Of a DNA stretch of 64,000 bases, positions 57,966 to 64,000 are shown in pieces. The position numbers and the translations under genes were made by a program. The notes under the pieces were generated by a model, which ran no database searches, had not been told where the DNA came from, and was given only the letters and a program-made list of their open reading frames with translations. The stretch comes from Curtobacterium flaccumfaciens (GTDB taxonomy: Bacteria; Actinomycetota; Actinomycetes; Actinomycetales; Microbacteriaceae). The DNA is taken from NCBI RefSeq assembly GCF_004361695.1, contig NZ_SNVW01000007.1:62001-126000 (forward strand), given 5' to 3'. Every line of letters starts with the position of its first letter. Position 1 is the first letter of the stretch.

Positions 57966-59612
57966 TCAGGCGGCGCGCGCCTCGAGCGCCTGCTCGTACT
58001 CCCGCCGGATGGCGTCGCCGCCCCGGCGGCGCCAGTCGCGGGCCGTCGCCTTCCAGGACGACACCTTCGCCCGGCCGAGCAGCACGTCGTTGATCGCGTT
58101 CGTCGCGAACGTGCCGAGTGCCGGGCCCTTCGTCGAGTTGGTCGGCGAGTACAGGCCGTAGACCGGGTTCGGCTGCCCCTCGTCGAGCCACGACGCGAGC
58201 GACTCGTACACCGTGTCCGTCATCGCCGCGTTGCCGGCGTAGTAGAGCGGCAGCGGGCACTCGGTGAAGTACTGCAGCGGGAACTCGCCGAGGGCGGTCT
58301 CGCTGTTGCCGGTCTTCGTGAGCACGGGAGCGCCGTCGCGGTACTCGAAGTCGCGGCCCTCGATGCCGAACTTGCGGTAGGTCCACGCCTCGGTGCCGAA
58401 GGGCGACGCGCACCAGTTGAGGACCTCGAGGAGCATCCGGACCCGCGACTCGGATCCGGCGGCGACCGAGGCGATCGTGTTGTTCGGATCGCCGAGCCAC
58501 GGCTTCGCCGCCGCGCCGGACGGCCCGACGAACGGCGCGATCGTCAGCTCGAACCCGCTGCCGGGTGTGGCCTGCTGCAGGAGCCCCGGGATGGCGCTGT
58601 ACGTGTCGGACAGCATGAGCGCGGAGCCCTGTACGAACCAGACCTTGCCGTTGTAGGCGGTGATGCTGTCCGGGTGGACGAGGTCCTCGGCGACGAGCCT
58701 GCGGGACACGTCGAGCAGTTCCACCCACTCCTCGAGCTCGTACATGTGGGTGAGCCGCCCGCCCTCCTGCTGCCACTGGTTCGGCAGCCCGAGCATCGGC
58801 GCGAGGATGTTCGTCGGCACCGACGCCAGCGCCCACCGGTTCGCGTGCGGGTCGGACACCTGCCGGCACAGCTGCGCGAACTCGTCGACGGTCGAGAACG
58901 CCGGGTCGACGCCGAGCCGCTCGAACACGTCTTGCCGACGGTGCAGCGCCTGCGAGGTGAGCGGGCCGCGGGGCACCGGCACGCCGTAGATGCCGCCGGA
59001 GAACACGGTGCCACGCCACGACGCGGTCGGCAGGTTCGCCAGGTACGGGTAGTCCCGCACGCCGCTGCCGGACAGGTAGGGGCTGAGGTCGGCGGCCTTC
59101 GCCTCGAGGAACTGCGGCAGGTACGAGAACGCCCCGTTGATGGTGAACACGTCGCCGAGGGTGTCGCCGGCGACCTGCGTGGCGAACTTGTTGCCGAAGT
59201 CCGCGTTCGGGGTGATCGTCAGGTCGAGGTCGATCCCCATCCGTTCGTCGAGGCCCTGCCAGTACGGGTTGCTGCCCTTCGAGGGCGGGATGGGCGAGTT
59301 GGTCGGGACGCTGCCGTGCACCGTGGAGCCGTCGCCGGGCTTGCCGGCCGTGGGCACGAGGCGGTCCGGGATCGTCCGGAAGGCGCTCGGCATGAGTGCG
59401 CTCGTCTTCGGCAGGACCGGTTCCGGTCCGCCGGTCCACGGGACGTAGTCCGGCAGCTGCACGGCCTTGTTGATCGCCTTCACGTCGGTCGACCGGGTGA
59501 CGGTGGAGCAGCTGGCCAGGAGGCCCGTGGCTGCGACCCCGAGACCGCCCGCGATGAGTGCGCGGCGGCTGAAGGGCGTCGCCAGACCCTGGGATGTCGT
59601 GTTGCGGTGCAT
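57966..59612 (-). CDS. carbohydrate ABC transporter lipoprotein, LplA/LipO type
   Basis: The 548-residue product has a signal with SRRALIAGGLGVAATGLLASC, placing the lipidated cysteine at about residue 35. The mature protein is long, as in LplA/YtcQ binders, with SNPYWQGLDERMGIDLDLTITPNADFGNKFATQVAGD near 112-150. The ATG has GAAGGG upstream. It forms an importer with the two permease genes upstream. No ATPase is adjacent, so a shared one is expected. Relatives take up complex or rhamnogalacturonan-type oligosaccharides, but the substrate is not shown. Confidence 0.92.
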   Translation of the reverse strand: MHRNTTSQGLATPFSRRALIAGGLGVAATGLLASCSTVTRSTDVKAINKAVQLPDYVPWTGGPEPVLPKTSALMPSAFRTIPDRLVPTAGKPGDGSTVHGSVPTNSPIPPSKGSNPYWQGLDERMGIDLDLTITPNADFGNKFATQVAGDTLGDVFTINGAFSYLPQFLEAKAADLSPYLSGSGVRDYPYLANLPTASWRGTVFSGGIYGVPVPRGPLTSQALHRRQDVFERLGVDPAFSTVDEFAQLCRQVSDPHANRWALASVPTNILAPMLGLPNQWQQEGGRLTHMYELEEWVELLDVSRRLVAEDLVHPDSITAYNGKVWFVQGSALMLSDTYSAIPGLLQQATPGSGFELTIAPFVGPSGAAAKPWLGDPNNTIASVAAGSESRVRMLLEVLNWCASPFGTEAWTYRKFGIEGRDFEYRDGAPVLTKTGNSETALGEFPLQYFTECPLPLYYAGNAAMTDTVYESLASWLDEGQPNPVYGLYSPTNSTKGPALGTFATNAINDVLLGRAKVSSWKATARDWRRRGGDAIRREYEQALEARAA

Positions 59613-59616
59613 GGGT

Positions 59617-60543
59617 TCAGCCCTTCACGGCGCCGGTCAGGACACCCTTGGCGAAGTGCCGCTGCAGGAACGGGTAGACGATGAGGATCGGCACGATCGA
59701 GACGACGAGGATCGCCATCTGGATCGACGCCTGCGGGGGCAGCGCGTCCGAGGACGTGCCGAGGTCGGCGCCGCCGAACTGCGCGTTGTTGATCACGTAC
59801 GTGCGGAGCACGAGCTGCAGCGGCCACTTGGCGGTGTCGTTGATGTAGAGCAGCGCGTTGAAGAACGCGTTCCAGTACCCGACGGCGTAGAACAGGCCGA
59901 TCACGGCGAGGACGGCCTTCGACAGCGGGAGCACGATCCGCCAGAACACCGCGAAGTCGCCGGCACCGTCGATGCGTGCGGACTCGATGAGCTCCTTCGG
60001 GATCGCCATGAAGAACGACCGCATCACGATGACGTTGAACGCGCTGAGGGCCGTCGGCAGGATGAGCGCCCAGTACGAGTCGAGCAGGCCGAACTGCTTC
60101 ACGACGAGGTAGTTCGGGATGAGCCCGGGGGCGAACAGCAGGCTGACCAGGACGAGGCTCAGCACGAAGCCCGACCCGTAGGACCCCGGGCGGCTCAGCG
60201 CGTAGGCGAGCATCGCGCTCACGAACAGGCTGATGAGCGTGCCGACGGCGGTGATCCCGATGCTGACGACCATCGCCCGGGTGACGACACCGCCAGCGAA
60301 GATGCTCTCGTAGGCGCCGAGGTCCAGGCCCTTCGGCCACATCACGAACCCGCCAGCGTCGTTCACCTGGGCGACCGGCGCGAGGCTCGTCGACACGATC
60401 CCGACGAACGGCAGGATCACGACGAGGCAGATCACGAGCAGGACGAACCCGGTGAGCAGGCGTCCGGGCAGCGGTGGCGCGTCGAGGCCGCCGCGCTTCC
60501 GCTTCTTCGAGCCGGCGACGGTCATCGTGTGCGTGGCGGTCAT
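59617..60543 (-). CDS. carbohydrate ABC transporter permease, LplC type
   Basis: The 308-residue membrane protein has six hydrophobic segments and the EAA loop IPKELIESARIDGAGDFAVFWRIVLPLS at about residues 180-207. The C-terminal QRHFAKGVLTGAVKG is typical of LplC/YtcP permeases. The ATG overlaps the first permease's stop (ATGA) and has GAAGGAG upstream. It ends five bases before the binding protein start. Confidence 0.93.
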   Translation of the reverse strand: MTATHTMTVAGSKKRKRGGLDAPPLPGRLLTGFVLLVICLVVILPFVGIVSTSLAPVAQVNDAGGFVMWPKGLDLGAYESIFAGGVVTRAMVVSIGITAVGTLISLFVSAMLAYALSRPGSYGSGFVLSLVLVSLLFAPGLIPNYLVVKQFGLLDSYWALILPTALSAFNVIVMRSFFMAIPKELIESARIDGAGDFAVFWRIVLPLSKAVLAVIGLFYAVGYWNAFFNALLYINDTAKWPLQLVLRTYVINNAQFGGADLGTSSDALPPQASIQMAILVVSIVPILIVYPFLQRHFAKGVLTGAVKG

Positions 60544-61553
60544 CGCGACTCCTTCTGGTAGACGCCCGCTTCACCGAAGACGTGCGCGAGCTTGTTGGCG
60601 CCGAGGACGAGCAGGACGCCGACGACGCCCTTCACGAGCCCCACCGCGGCGGCGACGCCCCACTGCCCGCCGAGCACGCCGTTGTTGTAGACGTAGGTGT
60701 CGAGGACCTCGCTCGCGGCGCGGCCGACGGCCTGCTGCTGGAGGAGGATCTGCTCGAACCCGACGGTCAGGGAGTCCCCGAGCCGCAGGATGAGCAGCAG
60801 GATGATGATGCCCCGCATGCCGGGCAGGGTGACGTGCCACAGCTGCCGCCAGCGGGAGGCGCCGTCCATCTTCGCCGCCTCGTACAGGCTCGCGTCGATC
60901 GAGCTGAGGACCGCGAGGAACAGGATCGTCGCCCACCCGGTGTCCTTCCAGATCACCTGGCTGGTGAGCAGCGCGACGAACCCGTGCGGGTTGCCGAGGA
61001 AGTCGATCGCGTTGCCGCCCGCGGCCCGGATCGCGTTGTTCACGAGCCCGGAGCCGCCGAGGATCTGCTGGAAGACCGCGACGACGATCACCCACGACAG
61101 GAAGTGCGGCAGGTACAGGATCGACTGCACGATGCCCTTGATCCGCTCGGACAGCAGCGAGTTGAGCATGATCGCGAGGATGATCGGCGCGGGGAACACG
61201 AACACGACCTGCACGAGCGTGATGACCAGCGTGTTCCGCAGGGCGCCGAGGAACTCCGGGTCGCCGTTGAACACGATGGCGAAGTTGTCGAAGCCGACCC
61301 ACGGGCTCCGGCCGAGCGGGACGAACGGCAGGTACTCCTGGAACGCGATGAGGTTCCCGAGGAGCGGCAGGTAGTGGAACGCCAACAGCAGCGCGACGCC
61401 GGGCAGCCCCATCAGGAGCAGCACCTTGTCGCGTCGGATCCGCTGCCACCTGCTGTGCCGACGCAGCCCCGGGTCGGGCGGCGGTGCGGCCCCCGGGTCG
61501 TGGTGTGCAGCGGTCCGCGTGCGGTTCGTCGCACGGTCGTCGAGCTTCGTCAC
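60540..61553 (-). CDS. carbohydrate ABC transporter permease, LplB type
   Basis: The 337-residue protein begins with a basic 40-residue tail and then LLLMGLPGVALLLAFHYLPLLGNLIAFQEY, the usual LplB opening. The EAA loop YEAAKMDGASRWRQLWHVTLPG lies near residue 227. Its end (VFGEAGVYQKESR) is also typical. The GTG start has GGAGGGGG upstream. It is the first gene of the importer and faces two dehydrogenase genes. Confidence 0.93.
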   Translation of the reverse strand: MTKLDDRATNRTRTAAHHDPGAAPPPDPGLRRHSRWQRIRRDKVLLLMGLPGVALLLAFHYLPLLGNLIAFQEYLPFVPLGRSPWVGFDNFAIVFNGDPEFLGALRNTLVITLVQVVFVFPAPIILAIMLNSLLSERIKGIVQSILYLPHFLSWVIVVAVFQQILGGSGLVNNAIRAAGGNAIDFLGNPHGFVALLTSQVIWKDTGWATILFLAVLSSIDASLYEAAKMDGASRWRQLWHVTLPGMRGIIILLLILRLGDSLTVGFEQILLQQQAVGRAASEVLDTYVYNNGVLGGQWGVAAAVGLVKGVVGVLLVLGANKLAHVFGEAGVYQKESR

Positions 61554-61610
61554 TCGCTGGCCCCCTCCGTTGGATTCCTGGAGTGACCCTCGCGTTCATG
61601 GCAACCGTGC

Positions 61611-61636
61611 GGCAACCCGTTGCCAAACGTTTCCAT
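61611..61636. promoter_or_regulatory. two candidate LacI-type operators
   Basis: GGCAAC-CC-GTTGCC is a perfect inverted repeat at 61611-61624, and just next to it CCAAACGTTTCC at 61623-61634 is centred on a CG step, the mark of LacI/GalR/CcpA-like operators. They lie between the importer and the dehydrogenases, upstream of both. No LacI gene is inside the window near this cluster. Confidence 0.6.
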
Positions 61637-61656
61637 CGTTGTAACGGTCCACCTCC

Positions 61657-61662
61657 TACGCT
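61657..61662 (+). promoter_or_regulatory. -10 box, leaderless 61669 gene
   Basis: TACGCT lies six bases before the ATG at 61669 and about 20 bases downstream of the operators. Confidence 0.6.
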
Positions 61663-61668
61663 GGCACC

Positions 61669-62691
61669 ATGACGCTGCAGTCGACACCCCGCCCGCGCAG
61701 ACGGATCGGTCTCGTCGGAGCGGGCGGCATCGCCGTCGCCCACGTGCCCGGGCTGCTCCGCCTCGGCGACGTCGTGGTCCACTCGCAGGAGGGCGCGCGA
61801 GCCCTGGCCGACGCCTTCGCGGAGGAGGCAGCGGCCGTCGGCAGCACGATCACGGTCGCCGACACCCTCGACGAGCTGCTCGCCGCCGTCGACGTGGTGG
61901 ACGTCGTCGTCCCCACCCCGGCGCACGCCACGGTGGTGCGGGCAGCGCTCGCCGCCGGCAAGCACGTCGTGTCGGAGAAGCCCCTCGCCCGCACCGTCGC
62001 GGACGCCACCGACCTCGTCGCCCGCGCCGCCGACGCCGGGCTGCAGCTCTACCCGGCGCACGTCGTCCGGTGGTTCCCCGCCTACGCACGGCTGCACGAG
62101 GCCGTCACCGCGGGCGTCCTCGGCGACCTCGCCGTCCTGCGGTTCTCGCGGTCGGGCGCGTTCCCGACCCGCGTCGCGTGGTTCGGCGACCGCGCCCAGT
62201 CCGGCGGGATCGTGATGGACCAGATGATCCACGACATCGACGCCGCACGCTGGATCGCGGGCGAGGTCGTCCGCGTGTCCGCCGTGTCCGTCCGCACCGG
62301 GGACGACGAACACCCGGTCGAGGCCGCGCACGTGCTCCTCACCCACGCCTCCGGTGCGATCAGCCACGTCGCCGGACTCTGGGGACCGCAACACCTCGCG
62401 TTCTCGACCGAGTACTCGGTGACCGGGACGCTCGGCAGCCTGACGCACTCGTCCCTCGCCGAGGAGGCCACCCGCGGCGACCTCGCGGTGCCGACCGCCA
62501 CGGACGGGTTCCTGCCGTCGGTCGACCCCGCTGAGGACCCGTACGCGCTCGAGCTCGCGGACTTCGTCGCCGCGTTCGACGGCGGACCGCTCCCCCGCGT
62601 CACCGCCGAGGACGGCGCCGTCGCGGTCCGGATCGCGACCGCCGCGCTCGAGTCCATCGAGTCCGGCCAGCCCGTGGAGGTCGCACCGTGA
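61669..62691 (+). CDS. Gfo/Idh/MocA family dehydrogenase
   Basis: The 340-residue product has IGLVGAGGIAVAHVPGL at about residues 13-29 (GxGxxG), VVDVVVPTPAHATVV and GKHVVSEKPLARTVADA near 103-119, with the catalytic EKP lysine. The C-terminal half is the substrate domain with a HDIDAARWIAG motif near 184-194 including catalytic D and H. It is NAD(P)-dependent. It overlaps the second dehydrogenase by four bases, so both act on products of the divergent importer. Confidence 0.93.
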   Translation: MTLQSTPRPRRRIGLVGAGGIAVAHVPGLLRLGDVVVHSQEGARALADAFAEEAAAVGSTITVADTLDELLAAVDVVDVVVPTPAHATVVRAALAAGKHVVSEKPLARTVADATDLVARAADAGLQLYPAHVVRWFPAYARLHEAVTAGVLGDLAVLRFSRSGAFPTRVAWFGDRAQSGGIVMDQMIHDIDAARWIAGEVVRVSAVSVRTGDDEHPVEAAHVLLTHASGAISHVAGLWGPQHLAFSTEYSVTGTLGSLTHSSLAEEATRGDLAVPTATDGFLPSVDPAEDPYALELADFVAAFDGGPLPRVTAEDGAVAVRIATAALESIESGQPVEVAP

Positions 62692-63713
62692 CGCTCCGGA
62701 TCGGCGTGCTGTCGTTCGCCCACACGCACGCCGTCGGGTACCTGGCCGCGCTCGCCGCGATGCCCGACGTCGAGGTGCGCGGCGCCGATCCCGACGGGGT
62801 GTCCACCGGCACCGCGGTGGGCGAGCTGCGGGGCGCCGACCTCGCCGCCGCGCTCGGCGTCGGGTACGCGGACACGTACGACGAACTGCTCGCGTGGGCC
62901 CCGGACGCCGTGGTCGTCACGAGCGAGAACGCCCGGCACCGGGAACTCGTCGAGCTCGCCGCCGCGGCCGGCGCCCACGTGCTCTGCGAGAAGCCCCTGG
63001 CGACCACCTGGCAGGACGGGCTGGCGATGCGGGACGCCGTCGACCGCGCCGGCGTCGTGCTGATGATGGCGTTCCCGGTGCGGTTCGCCTCGGCGTTCGA
63101 CCGGCTGCGCGCCACCCACGACTCGGGAGCCCTCGGCACCGTCTTCTCGGTGCGCGGGGCGAACACCGGCATGCTCCCGCGCACCCGCGACTGGTTCACC
63201 GACCCGTCGATGAGCGGCGGCGGGGCCCTCGTCGACCACGTCGTGCACATCGCCGACCTGCTGGACGGCCTCACCGGAGCCGCCCCGGTGTCCGTCACCG
63301 CGGTGGCGAACCGGGTGCTGCACGCCGACCGGGCACGCGCGGAGACCGCCGGGCTCGTGACCGTGACGTACGACTCCGGGATGGTCGCCGCGATCGACTG
63401 CTCGTGGAGCCGGCCGGACACCTCGCCGGTCTGGGGCGGGCTGACCCTCGACGTGGCAGGCACGGGCGGCACCGTGTCGGTGGACTTCTTCGGGGCCGCG
63501 GCACGGGGACTCCACGCGGTGGACGGCCGGCCGATCGAGCTGCGGTACGGAGCCGACCCCGACGTGGCGATGCTCCGCGCGTTCCTCGACGCGGTGCGGT
63601 CCGGCGTGCGGCCCCAGCCGGACGTCGGTGTCGGGCTCCGGACGCTGTCCGTCGTGCTCGCGGCGCAGGAGTCGGTGCGGACCGGACGGACGGTCGCCGT
63701 CCCGACGACCTGA
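62688..63713 (+). CDS. Gfo/Idh/MocA family dehydrogenase
   Basis: The 341-residue paralogue begins LRIGVLSFAHTHAVGYLAAL, which lacks the usual GxGxxG glycines (GVLSFAHTH), yet has AHVLCEKPLATTWQD near residues 98-112 with the EKP lysine, and VDHVVHIADLLDGL near 183. The unusual N-terminal loop appears in a known subgroup with altered nucleotide loop. The GTG start overlaps the first dehydrogenase stop. It probably acts on the same sugar path as its neighbour. Confidence 0.9.
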   Translation: MTLRIGVLSFAHTHAVGYLAALAAMPDVEVRGADPDGVSTGTAVGELRGADLAAALGVGYADTYDELLAWAPDAVVVTSENARHRELVELAAAAGAHVLCEKPLATTWQDGLAMRDAVDRAGVVLMMAFPVRFASAFDRLRATHDSGALGTVFSVRGANTGMLPRTRDWFTDPSMSGGGALVDHVVHIADLLDGLTGAAPVSVTAVANRVLHADRARAETAGLVTVTYDSGMVAAIDCSWSRPDTSPVWGGLTLDVAGTGGTVSVDFFGAAARGLHAVDGRPIELRYGADPDVAMLRAFLDAVRSGVRPQPDVGVGLRTLSVVLAAQESVRTGRTVAVPTT

Positions 63714-63754
63714 CCCACGGGGGCGGCCCCGCCGCGGACCGTCCCGCAGGTCGG

Positions 63755-63792
63755 CCTGGAGGCGCGTGGCGGCGCCGCCACGCGCCTCCAGG
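63755..63792. repeat. palindromic repeat, copy 7 (perfect 38 bp)
   Basis: Arms of 19 bases, beginning CCTGGAGGCGCGTGGCGGC, are exactly complementary with no spacer. It lies between two plus-strand genes. Confidence 0.95.
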
Positions 63793-63850
63793 ATCGGAGT
63801 CTGTACCGTTCCGAACCGCACACGCGGGGGTTCTCGGGCAGGGTGGGAGC

Positions 63851-64000
63851 ATGACCTTCGAGCAGCACGCGCAGTCGTTCGGGGCGGCGGCCGACGCCTA
63901 CGAACGGGGACGACCCGGGTACCCGCCGGCCGCAGTCGAGTGGCTCCTGCCGGACGACGCCGGACTCGTGGTCGACGTCGGAGCGGGCACCGGCAAGTTC
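63851..64000 (+). CDS. class I SAM-dependent methyltransferase, 3' end cut
   Basis: The visible 50 residues start MTFEQHAQSFGAAADAYERGRPGYP and reach VVDVGAGTGKF, the SAM-binding motif I, at the window edge. This opening is typical of class I methyltransferases of the type-11 group. The ATG is preceded by GGGTGGGAG. The remaining part and the substrate are outside the window. Confidence 0.9.
   Translation, partial: MTFEQHAQSFGAAADAYERGRPGYPPAAVEWLLPDDAGLVVDVGAGTGKF

Noticed and set aside
1267-63792. All palindromic repeats as ordinary terminators
   Set aside because: Copies also lie between divergent genes (12454-12495) and inside genes (16757-16783, 53111-53138), where termination makes no sense.

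Overview
The window is very GC-rich double-stranded bacterial DNA with dense genes, many GTG starts, 1-4 base gene overlaps and a mycothiol-type enzyme family. All of this points to an actinobacterium. The gene content (pheA/serS/HAD block, pmt-rsmI-metG-tatD-rsmA block, ScbR-like TetR, maleylpyruvate isomerase-like protein) fits the Microbacteriaceae, and I would guess Curtobacterium. That placement is inference, since no database could be searched.

Layout. 1-1251: DUF5519 protein (cut by the window edge), small membrane protein, TetR regulator. 1370-7226: a carbohydrate ABC importer (lipoprotein plus two permeases) facing a Gfo/Idh/MocA dehydrogenase and a LacI regulator. 7282-10163: membrane proteins, an HxlR/SDR divergent pair, a GrpB-like protein and tRNA-Ser(UGA). 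10291-15020: HAD phosphatase, serS, diacylglycerol kinase-like protein, a repeat-filled gap, pheA. 15073-25752: MarR regulator and a molybdenum region (membrane cytochrome b/molybdopterin oxidoreductase, moaA, moaD, modABC with a co-transcribed Ca2+/H+ antiporter, MoeB-rhodanese, Mop-type HTH protein). 25844-36614: two membrane glycosyltransferases' neighbourhood continuing to ispE, then a sulfur-flavoured ATP-grasp / flavin monooxygenase / PLP-enzyme set, XRE/SDR pair, DUF4287, YbaK and a cysteine-cluster pentapeptide protein. 36559-42523: rsmA, tatD, metG, rsmI and a protein O-mannosyltransferase. 42591-44950: TetR plus drug-type MFS exporter. 45355-57909: sulfurtransferase, epimerase-like protein, small ATPase, YyaL-type protein, HrpA helicase and a run of small detoxification-type enzymes (VOC, HAD, YbaK, mycothiol-dependent isomerase-like, CAT-like, GNAT, VOC). 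57966-63713: a second carbohydrate ABC importer (LplABC type) facing two Gfo/Idh/MocA dehydrogenases. 63851-64000: start of a methyltransferase.

How parts work together. The two sugar clusters share one design: import genes on the minus strand, dehydrogenases on the plus strand, and inverted-repeat operators between them. The molybdenum region combines molybdate uptake, cofactor steps (MoaA, MoaD, MoeB-like) and a likely cofactor user. Other moa/mog/moe genes are not in the window.

Non-coding structure is the most striking content. (1) A palindromic element of about 40 bp with arms like CTGGAGGCGCG occurs seven times as a whole and three times as a half, two of the halves inside reading frames; one whole copy carries a compensatory change. 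(2) Three 58-bp hairpins occur, two clearly related, and two of the three abut short tandem repeats. (3) About twenty genes have a TANNNT hexamer 6 or 7 bases before the start codon, which predicts widespread leaderless mRNAs. (4) Several precise inverted repeats look like operators of the adjacent regulators. No insertion sequence, prophage or CRISPR array was seen.
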